Source: Distichodus sexfasciatus
Lineage: Eukaryota > Chordata > Actinopteri > Characiformes > Distichodontidae
Direction of reading: 5' to 3'
Length of the DNA stretch: 64,000 nt
NCBI GenBank assembly: GCA_032718565.1
Contig: JAVGVS010000158.1
Coordinates: 691,374 to 755,373 of the forward strand
The notes beneath the pieces were generated by a model, which searched no databases, had not been told where the DNA came from, and saw nothing but the letters and a program-made list of their open reading frames with translations. Made by a program: the position numbers and the translations under genes. Below are positions 42,061-52,208 of the stretch, piece after piece (positions within the stretch are counted from its first letter, which is position 1; each line of letters starts with the position of its first letter).

Positions 42061-42113
42061 GCTATGTTAGTTGATACCGTAGTTAGCGACTATGCTTTTG
42101 GGAAACGCACCCC
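42061..42113. repeat. single-copy relative of the 22-bp satellite
   Basis: CTATGTTAGTTGATACCGTA is followed by GTTAGCGACTATGCTTTTGG and GAAACGCACCCCT. It holds two or three unit-like pieces and the TTTTGGGA exit motif shared with both large arrays, without amplification. Confidence 0.7.
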
Positions 42114-42316
42114 TGATCGGCTCCACTGATTGGCCCAATCCAGCTGTTTGAGGTGTTTTCGGGTCGATCGATTCAGTGCAACCCTAGTTTTATGTGGGAA
42201 ATTGCAAAACTTAAAGAGCTGAAATCATCATGTATATGGTTTTATTTCACTTTAAAACAGCAATTAAAGTTAAGTTTTTAAGTTGAACAAGATGATTTTT
42301 GCCAGTGTGTGTGAGG

Positions 42317-42709
42317 TAGGGCTGGGTTCAAAAAATCGATTCACGTTCAAAAAATACGATATCGATTCAAAAATTCACGGATCAATCTTTTCCTGCGGCT
42401 ATGCACTACTTCTCGCGACCGCACAAGGAGAGCTATAAAAACGTGAGACCGGCGAAACCGAAACCAAATAGAGCCATGGCTGAAGCTGCTCCGCTCAAAT
42501 CACCGTCTGACCTAAAGGCCGATGTTTGGCAACACTTCGGTTTTAAAACAAGTTATTTTATAACCAAGCAAAACTAGTATTGACGCAAAGAAATCTCTAA
42601 ATAAATCAATATCGAATCAAATCAAATCAAATCGAGAATTGAATCGGATCATGACCTTGTGAATCGGAATCGAATCGATTCAGGAAATCAGCAACGATAC
42701 CCAGCCCTA
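42317..42709 (+). mobile_element. 393-bp hAT deletion derivative with 8-bp TSD
   Basis: The ends are TAGGGCTGGGT and the reverse of ACCCAGCCCTA. GTGTGAGG flanks both sides (42309-42316 and 42710-42717), an exact 8-bp duplication. Subterminal ATCGATTCA / GAATCGATT motifs mirror each other. The centre keeps the start of a BED-finger transposase frame (42476-42577), so this is an internally deleted copy of an autonomous hAT. Confidence 0.93.
42476..42577 (+). pseudogene. truncated hAT transposase, start of a BED zinc finger
   Basis: The frame opens with ATG and gives 33 residues, including SDLKADVWQHFGF. The V-W-x-H-F-G/x-F core is the usual beginning of the BED zinc finger in hAT transposases and ZBED proteins. 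It stops at TAG before the zinc-binding cysteines. The rest of the transposase is deleted, so no activity is expected. Confidence 0.8.
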
Positions 42710-42717
42710 GTGTGAGG

Positions 42718-43257
42718 TGTATTAACACATTCTCCCTTAAACACAGATTCAAGTTAATCTGCCATCTGCAGTGTGTTGACTTACTAACGCGAGTTGTGAC
42801 ACTGAAACGCTCATAAACGCTAGTTGAAATTGCATGATTGTTTTAAGTTGGGGTGATATTGATCAGGTCATTTTGTGACAGTGTGGGAAGTGTTGCCGGT
42901 GTGCATGAGTATTTTTGGTGCTGGTTATGGTGAATGTTTTGCGATGAACAGCGCTGTGCATTATAGTGTATAATGAGTGACATTACACACGAGTTTACGT
43001 CAGGTTCAAGCAGGTCGGGACATCCTGTTCTGGGAGTAAGAGTGCTTGGCAGGCAGCTCTGTTTTTGGAAGTTGAACTATGTGACACATACTTTCTTTTA
43101 TAAAAAGGGTTATTTCTAGCAGAATACACTTAATAACACCTTAATAAGGTAGAAACAGAACAGCCCTGTTTTACACACTGTACCAGCTAAAACTTTAATG
43201 TGCAGTTTATTAAGATCATGATGAACAAACCCCTAGTGTAGCTGGACAAATCATATA
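42718..43257. other. non-coding, apparently unique
   Basis: No repeat family or exon was recognised. Confidence 0.5.
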
Positions 43258-43422
43258 AGTGATTTCTGTTATTGTGAACGCAGCACAGCACACAGTGTAC
43301 CACAACAAAATGTGACCCATCCGTGAAGGGGCATTGGGCAGCGCCTGGAGAGCAGTGCTTAGGGACCGGCAACTTTCCGATCATGGGGTCAACCCCCTAA
43401 CCATTACACTACCAACTACACC
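43258..43422 (-). mobile_element. SINE-A copy
   Basis: The tail is TTCTGTTATTGTGAACGCAG. The body is shortened, and the head is CCCTAACCATTACACTACCA. Confidence 0.82.
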
Positions 43423-43521
43423 TTAAAATAAAGTGATGGACGATGTAAGAAGTACTGAGTGTTTGTTGTGTCTGTTCTCAAGGTTAAAGTGCTTTGAGGA
43501 TGAGAAAAGTATCATATATAT

Positions 43522-43769
43522 GTGACCCGATCTGCCGTAATGAGTCGGAAGTCGGCGTTCTATTTATTTAGATACGGGCCGATTATGTTGAAAAACATCA
43601 CAGAAATATCAATTTTTCCTTTTTGGAGACCAGATTAATTTTGAAGACCTTTTCTTTCATATAAGACCAAAAAAGAAAAATCGATATTTTTGATGTTTGT
43701 CAACATAAACGGCCCGTATCTAAATAAATAGAACGCCGACTTCCGACTCATTACGGCAGATCGGGTCAC
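43522..43769. mobile_element. 248-bp foldback MITE with GTGACCC ends
   Basis: The whole element is an inverted repeat. Each arm is about 105 bp, begins GTGACCCGATCTGCCGTAAT, and differs from its partner at only a few positions. The central loop is about 40 bp. ATAT lies at both flanks (43518-43521 and 43770-43773). The terminal 7 bp are the same as in the 2117-2764 MITE, but the interior is unrelated. Confidence 0.92.
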
Positions 43770-43773
43770 ATAT

Positions 43774-44106
43774 GTAATCAGTAAAAATGTTAGTGTGCCA
43801 ACGTTGAATTTTATCACCTTGTCTTGACCATATTATGGCCTAGTTTTTCATTTAATAACATTATGTTCTTACATTTCAACTTGTTAAAGTCACCTCCAGG
43901 GACATCATCGTCTGAACGTGGTGCTGGCTCTAATCCAACTGTGTCATCAAACCCATCATTACGTGTACTCGTTCTGTGTTCCAACACAGTGGTATGTTTG
44001 GATTCTCGGTTTAGAGCCGTGAGCCTCATCTTCCTGCTGTTAAACATCTTGATTGTTCATTAACTAGTTCAGTTGTCCATATTTAATCTGAGCATATTTT
44101 TACAGT
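43774..44106. other. non-coding, apparently unique
   Basis: Overlapping frames on both strands (43814-44063) show no domain. Confidence 0.45.
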
Positions 44107-44225
44107 CAGACCCTCCAGGATTTCGTGATGTTGCGATCGCCAGTATTAATGCAAATTTAGCCAGTCTACCCCAATTCATTACTACAGTGCAATTTTAACC
44201 AATTACTGCAACAATTCTTGACCAG
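44107..44225. mobile_element. CCCTCCAGGATTT-type DNA element, end fragment
   Basis: It begins CAGACCCTCCAGGATTTCGT and keeps the inner ACCAATTACTGCAACA. It is cut at the SINE-C junction. Confidence 0.7.
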
Positions 44226-44332
44226 GGTGGCACGGTGGTGCAGTGGTTCGCCTGACAGCGAGAAGGTCCTGGTTTCGAGCCCCGGGTCGGCTGTAGGGTC
44301 TTTCTGTGTGGAGTTTGCACGCTCTCCCTGCA
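44226..44332 (+). mobile_element. SINE-C head fragment
   Basis: GGTGGCACGGTGGTGCAGTG (A-box side) and GGTTTCGAGCCCCGG (B-box side) are followed by GTGTGGAGTTTGCACGCTCT. It ends within the body, so the 3' part is missing. Confidence 0.85.
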
Positions 44333-44362
44333 AGACCAGTGAAGGTACACACCCCTATTGAC
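44333..44362. mobile_element. hAT-like terminus fragment
   Basis: GACCAGTGAAGGTACACACC followed by CCTATT is like the ending at 30940-30961. Confidence 0.4.
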
Positions 44363-45585
44363 TAATGTGCCTCATAGCATCACAGCTCTTGGCAACTGCA
44401 AAATGGAGTTGGAGGTTGGAGTCCACCTTGGTCAAGATTCTATCTCCAGCATTATCACCACTGGACCTCTGAGAGCGAGACCCTTAACCCCAAGTTGCTG
44501 CAGGAAGACTGTCAGTAAAATTAGATTTACATTTAGGGGTTTTGGTCTAGCTCATTTACATCATCCAGATATTAGCATTTTAACAAAGAGATGGACGTGG
44601 TAATTGAGACCCTTCTCAAAACGAACAGGTGATGCTCCAGGAGTGGGTTCTCCCCACTGTGAACGTGTCGTTTCTTCACGTTCCTTTAATTCAGGAGTTA
44701 TTAGTCAAACATGGTAGGAATTCTCCCCGCTCTATGCCAGATTTTCCACCCCAGCGACCAGGTATTTATTTATCCCCGATTTAACGTTGGTTCAAAAATG
44801 TCTGAAGGAACCGGCTGTCAAAGTCTCTTTGTGCCTAAAACCTGAGCCAAGATCAACATGATCGTACAGAGACGTCTGTTTCGTTTGTTTTCTTTAAAAG
44901 TTAGTGATTGACTCCTTTGTTCCACTCTTCCATATGACCTACGTCAGCGTGTGAAACTTGCGATCCTAAATTTAAACAACACTCTCCTATCAAGCTGAAC
45001 CGCAGCCAGAGCTTTTATTGCATAGTATCGGACGTAAAACAATGTCTTTCTTTATGTTGCAAGTCATAGATTAACTAAATTATTGGAAAGCCTCTATGAC
45101 TCGACTACAGTGAGATCTTGACGAGGATTTTGACTGCGCAGACAGTCTGGGTACCACGTTGTAAAGTTGAACGTTTCAGGCTTTGTGTTGGCATATGGCC
45201 TCCGCTCCAGCAGCTCCTCTCCTAATCTCCGTCTGCATCTATTGATTGGACTCTTTATTTGCAGTGTGACTCATCTGTGACTCAAATAAAATGTTTAAGA
45301 CGCAAAGCAGTGTCAACACGCCGCACAATGTTTGACTTTATGCAGAGATAACGCTGCGCAGAAAGATTAATCCATGAGCAATGTGTGCTGCTGTGTGACG
45401 GCTTGTTTGAATCTCCAGTTGGTTTGACATAAATTCAGAGATCCACTTTTGGTGACATATTGCATGCTCCAGATGATTTATTAGGGCGGAGCAGCCGACT
45501 CGTACACGGAGACATCAACGTTAATTGTTAAAAAGGTTTCGAGGAAACTCAGACCTACTGTAGTGCTGCAGTGACGTAAAAAATA
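44363..45585. other. repeat-poor non-coding stretch
   Basis: No repeat family was seen for 1.2 kb. A + frame at 44358-44603 has no recognised domain. The segment at 45200-45410, with TCTATTGATTGGACTC and AAAGATTAATCCATGAGC, has the look of conserved non-coding DNA, which is inference only. Confidence 0.4.
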
Positions 45586-46093
45586 CACTGGTAGCTCGGA
45601 ACACAAACTTTTCCAGAAGGCTGTTCCAATTCCAAATAGTTTGAGTTCCACGTTAATTTTCTCCATAAGTTAAATAATTAATATGTTCCACCAAAAATAC
45701 GCCAACAAGGGAAGGTTCTACACATGAAAGGTTGCTTGTTGGCTGCTCTGCGTACAAAATAAATGATTTAATTCTGACATTTTCCATCAAAAATTATGCT
45801 GAATTGCTGGAAATAGTACAATGTTTGGTATAAAAACAGTATATACATGTAAAATGACAGCAGCTTTGTGATGGTCAGACAGAGACGCCAATCAATTGAT
45901 GTTTCTTGTCGTACAAGTTGTTTTGGCCACGGGTTGAAGTGCAAAATAAAGGCTCGAAATTTGCCTGTTATGATGGACAAATTATTTGAAATTTTGCAGT
46001 TTCCCGTATAACACATGCCAAATTGTTCCAAAAATATCGTTTATAATCCAAAATGTTCGTAGTCTAAGCGGTTTGAAAAACGAGGTACCACTG
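45586..46093. mobile_element. DNA element with CAGTGGTACCTCG-type ends
   Basis: The left end CACTGGTAGCTCGG and the reverse of the right end (CAGTGGTACCTCG) form imperfect terminal repeats. The interior segment GGTTCTACACATGAAAGGTT, with TTTGATTTAATTCTGAC-like text nearby, is repeated at 47131-47611. The superfamily is uncertain (hAT or Tc1-like). Confidence 0.55.
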
Positions 46094-46160
46094 TCTTAGA
46101 AATTTACCTACTATAGTGAACAGCCATTTCCCCCAGGATATTAAGGGCATGCTAACCATA

Positions 46161-46292
46161 CACTGTAAACAAATTCATAGCAAAGATACAGCATAAAGCC
46201 ACATTTGACCCGTCCGTGAAGAAGCATTGGGCAACATTTTTGGAGCAGTGCTTTGCATGGTACAGTACCTTGCTCATGAGTACCTCGGCGGG
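46161..46292 (-). mobile_element. SINE-A copy, diverged, head lost
   Basis: TTTGACCCGTCCGTGAAGAA and CCTTGCTCATGAGTACCTC are clear body motifs. The tail side is strongly diverged. Confidence 0.72.
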
Positions 46293-46345
46293 ATGTGAAG
46301 TTTATTTTAAACTTGTCCTTTGCAGCAGAAAAGCCTTTAAGCCTT

Positions 46346-46487
46346 TTTATTTTCCTAATTTCATGAGAGGATTTTGGGGTTAAGGGTCTTGCTCAGGGAC
46401 CCAATGATGGTAGTGCTGGAGGTAGGCTTTGAACCCACAACCTCTTGGTCCAGAAACGAGTGTCCTACCTACTACACCACCCGTCAC
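46346..46487 (-). mobile_element. SINE-B copy, 3' end lost
   Basis: The body is GGGTTAAGGGTCTTGCTCAG. The head reads GAACCCACAACCTCTTGGTC and TACTACACCACCC on +. The characteristic tail is absent. Confidence 0.8.
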
Positions 46488-46489
46488 CA

Positions 46490-46826
46490 TCATTCATTCA
46501 TTCATTATCCGAACTGGGATAATCGCAACTGGGGTCGTGGGGGCACCGGAGCCCATCCCGGGAATTTACAAGCAACCCTGAGCAGGCACCAACACACCGC
46601 AGGGCACACACTCTCACAGAATCACACTCACATGATCCAGAATCGCCAATTAACCCACAGAGCATGCTTTTGGACTGTGGGAGGAAACCGGAGCACCCGC
46701 AGGAAACCCACGCGAACACGGGGAGAGCATGCAAACTCCACACAGAAAGACCCCACGCCCACCCTGGAGCTCAAACCCTGGACCTTCTGGCTGTGAAGCA
46801 GCAGCGCTAACCACTGCACCATTTGT
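46490..46826 (-). mobile_element. SINE-C copy, full length
   Basis: On the reverse strand the head has GCAGTGGTTAGCGCTGCTGC and GGGTTTGAGCTCC. The body includes the reverse of GTGGGAGGAAACCGGAGC, and the end is ATAATGAATGAATGAATG. The SINE-B before it (46346-46487) is in the same orientation. Confidence 0.9.
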
Positions 46827-47025
46827 GCACACATATAGAAGATGTATGTTGCATAAATATAGAGTTTGTACATCCTCCATCAGTATGTGTATAATACAAA
46901 TATGGAAGGATGAAGTATATATGCTAAATTATCTCTGTGCGTCCCTGTGTGTACAGACTATATAATATGCATGTAGTTATGAGCTGATGGTAAATATTGA
47001 GTGTGACTGATCCCTTGTGCAAACC

Positions 47026-47130
47026 CATGTAGTGAGTCAGAAGCGTCCTCCTCAAACACAAGTGCGGTCCGACCCTCTGGCCAACTGGGGATTAAATCCA
47101 TTTACAAACACACTTGCTCTGTCAATGATT
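47026..47130. repeat. direct repeat of about 105 bp, left copy
   Basis: It holds CATGTAGTGA, CCTCAAACACAAGTG, GGTCCGACC and CTTGCTCTGTCAATGATT. It matches 47612-47717 with scattered differences, 586-587 bp downstream. Confidence 0.85.
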
Positions 47131-47611
47131 AATTTGCTCTGTCAAATATAATTTTCTCCATAAGAATCAATTTAAAAAATTAATCTGGCCTCCACAAATG
47201 CACCAATAATTTGATGGTTCTACACATGAAAGGTTGCTTTTTGGCTGCTCTAAGTGCAAAATAATTGATTTAATTCTGACAATTTCCATCGAAAATAACG
47301 TTTGAGTGCTGAATTGTTGGATTTTGTTGGAAATAGTGCGCTCCATGCAATTTGACAATAAAAACAAAACGTACGTGTGAAATGACAGCAGCTTTGTGAT
47401 GGACACCCATGATTTTTGCGTCTGGTCGAAGTACAACATAAATGGTAGAATTGTGGCTTTTATGATGGAAAATACAGTTTGAGTGACAAATAGTTTGACT
47501 TGGTTCAAAATATTGTGCTTCATGCAATTTTGCTATTTTCTGTATAAAACATGACGCGGTGCTCATTTTGACTTCCAAGATTTTCGTTCGTAGTCCAAGC
47601 TCCAAATTGGT
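47131..47611. mobile_element. second copy of the 45586-type element, ends lost
   Basis: GGTTCTACACATGAAAGGTT, GATTTAATTCTGACAATTTC and AATGACAGCAGCTTTGTGAT are shared in order with 45720-45870. The terminal CAGTGGTACC is not present. Long reverse frames across it have no domain. Confidence 0.65.
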
Positions 47612-47717
47612 CATGTAGTGATTTACAAGTGACTTCCTCAAACACAAGTGAGGTCCGACCCCTCTGGCCAACTCTGCATTAGATCCATTCACAAACACGC
47701 TTGCTCTGTCAATGATT
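47612..47717. repeat. direct repeat of about 105 bp, right copy
   Basis: It is the partner of 47026-47130. Similarity begins at CATGTAGTGA and ends at CAATGATT, and the sequences beyond differ. Confidence 0.85.
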
Positions 47718-47853
47718 TTCAGTGTGCAGCTGCTACTGATGGGAGGTTTCGTGTGCTTTCTACGAGGGCCGGAAAGAAAGTACAGCAAAACCAACGCCAC
47801 TGATAAGAGCAAAACTTCAACTCTCGTCAACAGTGTTTCCTCTGACATATTCT

Positions 47854-47941
47854 GGGCAGTTGGTTCAGGGATGGGTCAAATGCAGAGGTCACATTTTGTT
47901 GTGGTGCACTGTATGCTGTGCTGTGGTGTGTTCACAATGAC
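47854..47941 (+). mobile_element. SINE-A copy with large internal deletion
   Basis: GGGCAGTTGGTTCAGGGATG joins the first bases of the head to the 3' body. The end is GTGTTCACAATGAC. Confidence 0.82.
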
Positions 47942-48040
47942 GATGGCCACATTCTGGAACCTTCTGTGGACAAGGAACGCCCTGCACCCTTCTTTCATCA
48001 ACAATTACAGGATCTCACGTTGCTTCTGCTTGGAATTTAC

Positions 48041-48214
48041 ATTACATTTACATATACAGAGCCGCTTCCATCTCCTCATTTTAGTCTCTCTGGTGCAACT
48101 TGGGGTTAAGGGTCTTGCTCAGAGACGCCAATACTGGTAGTGCTGTAAGCAGGGTTCAAACCCACAACCTCTTGGTCCAGATGTGAATGTCCTAACCACT
48201 TGACCACCACTACC
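48041..48214 (-). mobile_element. SINE-B copy
   Basis: ACATTACATTTACATATACA (tail), CTTGGGGTTAAGGGTCTTGC (body) and ACTTGACCACCACTACC (head) are present. Confidence 0.82.
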
Positions 48215-48234
48215 TCTAACCCACGTCATTAGCA

Positions 48235-48395
48235 GTAGCGTCACCAATTTTCACTAACAGTCTTCTCTTAATAAAAATTGGCCGATACAAAGTGATGTTA
48301 CATTGTTGTCATTTTGGATCGATGCTATGGCCTTGTTGCTTATTGAATCCATGTATTGCGGTAGATTGATGTACCGTTACTTCTTAGGTGTTCCT
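48235..48395. mobile_element. hAT-like MITE remnant
   Basis: GGATCGATGCTATGGCCTTG and GTAGATTGATGTACCGTTAC match the right half of the 18064 family. Confidence 0.6.
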
Positions 48396-49227
48396 AGGTG
48401 AGGTGTTACTAGGCAACAAGTGAAAGTGTGTGTATTAGAGAGAGTTGGCACAAGGTCTGCAGCGATGGCGTATGTTGTTTTGCGCTCTGTTCAGCTTTGA
48501 TGTGGTGAAAACGTGTTGTGCAGTACGACGACTGCTGCTGATGCGGCGCGTCGTGGTGGAGGCAGGGACGCGGCGATAGCGCTGTTTGTTTTCGGCTGTA
48601 CGTTGCCTGGCAGCTTCAGCTCGGAGGGAAATCCTCGCGTGTGAACACACCCGAGACTGTGACATCAGCAGGCATTCCAGCACGGGAGCAGCTCGGGACA
48701 GTGGTATCTCTCTTTCTGCCCCTCTATCTCTCTTTCTATCTCTCATTCTTAGAGCAGTAGAATCGCCCACACATTGACGCCGATTGCAGACTTGATAACA
48801 TCAGCCACAACACACACACACACATAACTGTTTGAAGAACCGGAATGGAAAGTTCTATACCAGATTTTCTAAGAAAATCTATTTTACCGAAGACTGTTTG
48901 GACATTTTTTTATCTTCAAGGGGAAAACATTGTGGTTTCTCCCATAATGTTGTACTGCAGATAAAAATGGGGGGAAGAACAGCATATAAATTGTGTTGGG
49001 ACATGACAGCGAGCCCGGAGCGTTGTGTTCTAAGAGAACAGTGCTTGGTGATGCCTGTACACGCAGATCGCTGCTCAATGTGATTCCCATACACCATAAA
49101 CTCACATCTAATGCTGGGCTAATCGGCTCTGTCATACCCCCAGCACTACCACCGCCGACCCACGTGGCTCGAGGTGGTGCTTTAGGTTATTGCCTTCTTT
49201 AGGTTGCTATTACGATTATGGTTGCAC
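48396..49227. other. non-coding, apparently unique
   Basis: It includes a short (AC)n at 48811-48823 and CTCTATCTCTCTTTCTATCT at 48721. Overlapping frames on both strands at 48435-49202 have no domain. Confidence 0.45.
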
Positions 49228-49414
49228 TACATTTATGGCTTTTAGCAGACGCTCTTATCCAGAGTGACTTCTAACTCCTAGTTCGGGGCAGTCTCCCTGC
49301 AGCAACTTGTGTTTAAGGTTCTTGCTCAGGAACCCAGTGGTGGTAGTGCTGGAGGTTGATTTTAACTCACAACCTCCTGGTCCAGAGGCGAGCATCCTAA
49401 CCACTAGACCACCA
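49228..49414 (-). mobile_element. SINE-B copy bordering the second satellite
   Basis: TTTAGCAGACGCTCTTATCC (tail), CTCCCTGCAGCAACTTG (body) and CCACTAGACCACCATC (head) are present. The satellite header begins at its head end. Confidence 0.87.
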
Positions 49415-51105
49415 TCAGAAAATACGTACTATACTGGGCTAGTGTACTATGTTAGTTGCTAATGTTCACTAGGTTAGTTGTTATGTACACTTGGTTAGTT
49501 GTTAGGTACATTATGTTAGTTGCTAATGTTCACTATGTTAGTTTTTATGTACACTATGTTAGTTGCTAATGTACACTGCGTTAGTTGCTAATGTTCACTA
49601 TGTTAGTTTTTATGTACATTATGGTAGTTGCTAATGTTCACTAGGTTAGTTGCTAATGTTCACTATGTTAGTTGTTAGGTACACTATGTTAGTTGCTAAT
49701 GTTCACTATGTTAGTTTTTATGTACATTATGGTAGTTGCTAATGTTCACTATGTTAGTTGTTAGGTACACTATGTTAGTTGTTAGGTACACTATGCTAGT
49801 TGCTAATGTACACTATGTTAGTTGTTAGGTACATTATGTAAGTTGCTATTGTACACTGCGTTAGTTGCTAATGTTCACTATGTTAGTTTTTATGTACATT
49901 ATGTTAGTTGCTAACGTTTACTAGGTTAGTTGTTATGTACACTAGGTTAGTTGTTAGGTACATTATGTTAGTTGCTAATGTTCACTATGTTAGTTGTTAG
50001 GTACACTATGTTAGTTGCTAATGTTCACTATGTTAGTTGTTATGTACATTATGGTAGTTGCTAATGTTCACTATGTTAGTTGTTAGGTACACTATGTTAG
50101 TTGTTAGGTACACTATGCTAGTTGCTAATGTACACTATGTTAGTTGTTAGGTACATTATGTAAGTTGCTATTGTACACTGCGTTAGTTGCTAATGTTCAC
50201 TATGTTAGTTTTTATGTACATTATGTTAGTTGCTAACGTTTACTAGGTTAGTTGTTATGTACACTAGGTTAGTTGTTAGGTACATCATGTTAGTTGCTAA
50301 TGTTCACTATGTTAGTTGTTAGGTACACTATGTTAGTTGTTAGGTACACTATGTTAGTTGCTAATGTACACTATGTTAGTTGTTAGGTACATTATGTTAG
50401 TTGCTAATGTACACTGCGTTAGTTGCTAATGTTCACTATGTTAGTTTTTATGTACATTATGTTAGTTGCTAATGTTCACTATGTTAGTTGTTAGGTACAT
50501 TATGTTAGTTGCTAATGTACACTGCGTTAGTTGCTAATGTTCACTATATTAGTTGTTAGATACACTATGTTAGTTGCTAATGTTCACTATATTAGTTGTT
50601 AGATACACTATGTTAGTTGCTAATGTTCACTATGTTAGTTGTTAGGTACACTATGTTAGTTGCTAATGTACACTGTGTTAGTTGCTAATGTACACTGTGT
50701 TAGTTGCTAATGTACACTGTGTTAGTTGTTATGTACACTATACTAGTTGCTAATTTAAACTATGTTAGTTGTTATATACACTATACTAGCTACTAATGTA
50801 CACTATGTTAGTTATGTATACTAAGTTGCTAATGTACACTATGATAGTTTTACTATAGAAAATACGCACTATACTGAGCTAGTGTACTATGTTAGTTGCT
50901 AATGTGCACTGTGTTAGTTGTTATGTACACTATGTTAGTTGTTATGTACACTATACTAGCTGCTAATGTACACTATGTTAGTTATGTATACTATGATAGT
51001 TGCTAATGTACACTATGATATTTGCTAATGTACACTATGATAGTCGCTAATGTACACTATGATATTTGCTAATGTACACTATGATAGTCGCTAATGTACT
51101 TAGCA
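49415..51105. repeat. second satellite array, 21- and 22-bp units
   Basis: Unit types alternate: GTTAGTTGCTAATGTTCAC(TAT), GTTAGTTGTTAGGTACAC(TAT) and GTTAGTTTTTATGTACAT(TAT). A block of about 300 bp is repeated with a 322-bp offset (TTGCTATTGTACACTGCG at 49843 and 50165; CTAACGTTTACTAGG at 49911 and 50233). A header with ACTATACTG, AGAAAATACG and GCTAGTGTACTATG occurs at 49416 and again at about 50855. The array leaves through TTTTGGGAGATGCACTCC. Confidence 0.95.
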
Positions 51106-51235
51106 ACTATGGTTTTGGGAGATGCACTCCTTTTTAAAAGATACTTCTAATTGCAAGGACAGGGTTAAGAGTCTTGCTAAGGAACTCGACTACCGTTTTT
51201 AGGCTCTGTCCACAGCCCGATGGTCACCAACTCAC
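51106..51235. mobile_element. exit motif and SINE-B fragment
   Basis: After TTTTGGGAGATGCAC, ACAGGGTTAAGAGTCTTGCT recalls the reversed SINE-B body. Head and tail are not clear. Confidence 0.45.
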
Positions 51236-51324
51236 TTAGACCACTTTACCAGTTTGGGACTTGAACCAGCGGCCTTATAATCATGGGGTCAGCTCCCTAA
51301 CCTTACGCTACCAACTGCCCTGAA
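51236..51324 (-). mobile_element. SINE-A head fragment
   Basis: CCAGTTTGGGACTTGAACCA, ATCATGGGGTCAGCTCCC and TACGCTACCAACTGCCC form a clean reversed head. Confidence 0.8.
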
Positions 51325-51751
51325 ATCTGTGTTTGGTCAATATCTGTTTGAGCTGGATTTGAACCTCCAACCTATTGATTTGCTGTATCCCACCGCTACA
51401 CTACTACTACTACTCCTCTTCTAATGCATCTCAGATCAGACAAATTCCATTCAGGCTCATCATCAGGTGGTGTGTATGTGTAATTCAGCTTTCAGTGTAA
51501 CCACAGTAACCAGCAGCAGCTTTCATGTGTTCAGTGTTGATGAGCTGTGTTACGTCAGCAGTGTTTAGCTTAATTTAGGCCTAATTTGCAAACTTCATCT
51601 GTATTGCACATTAAACATCTGTTGCACAAGGCTGTCCGTGTGCTCAGTGCCTGTCTGGTCAAAACAAACTGCACTGAACATGTCTTTGAGCAGTCTGGCG
51701 GTGCTGTATGTCTGAGCACAATGCCTTGTTAATTTTTAATGTGTGTGTAAA
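51325..51751. other. non-coding, apparently unique
   Basis: A possible SINE-B head remnant (GGATTTGAACCTCCAACC) lies at 51355-51410, then unique sequence. Confidence 0.45.
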
Positions 51752-51845
51752 CACAGTGGACCCTCAGCTTTGCTATGTTCTCTCTCTGTAAACTTGTACA
51801 TGCCTGAGATGACAATAAAGTTTCATTTGACCTTGATTTTGACTA
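51752..51845 (+). mobile_element. LINE-type 3' tail
   Basis: CTGAGATGACAATAAAGTTT is followed by CATTTGACCTTGATTTTGAC. Confidence 0.68.
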
Positions 51846-52138
51846 GCGCCAACCATCACAACCCGCTTACACTTCACATGGCATGAAGCATGAAGATACA
51901 GATCCAGTTGCTCTGATCACCATCTCAGTGTGTAAAATGGAACCCGGATCAGAGCACCAGCTGTGTTTCCATCACACTTATGCTGGTGATACTGCTGTCA
52001 GATGCTAGAGTAACACCTTTGCCTCAGCGTCTACCTGTAACAGGTTCTTCATGCAGTCTTCTAACCGTCTCCAAACACTGCTCCCTGTGTGCTGCCAAAA
52101 ACTGTATGCTGCTATCTGTCTACTTGTCTGCCTGTCTG

Positions 52139-52140
<2 letters not shown>

Positions 52141-52208
<68 letters not shown>
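52141..52208. repeat. (TATC)17 microsatellite
   Basis: The array is pure and is preceded by TGTCTGCCTGTCTGTC-type units. It is likely to be length-variable. Confidence 0.95.

Noticed and set aside
44216..44340. GACCAG as a target duplication around the SINE-C head
   Set aside because: The right GACCAG belongs to a hAT-like terminus also seen at 30940, and the match is only six bases.
47026..47717. LTR retrotransposon
   Set aside because: The 105-bp repeats lack clear TG...CA ends, and there is no primer-binding site, gag or pol sequence between them.
47270..47848. 192-codon reverse frame
   Set aside because: It crosses a transposon copy and one of two direct repeats. No transposase motif is visible.
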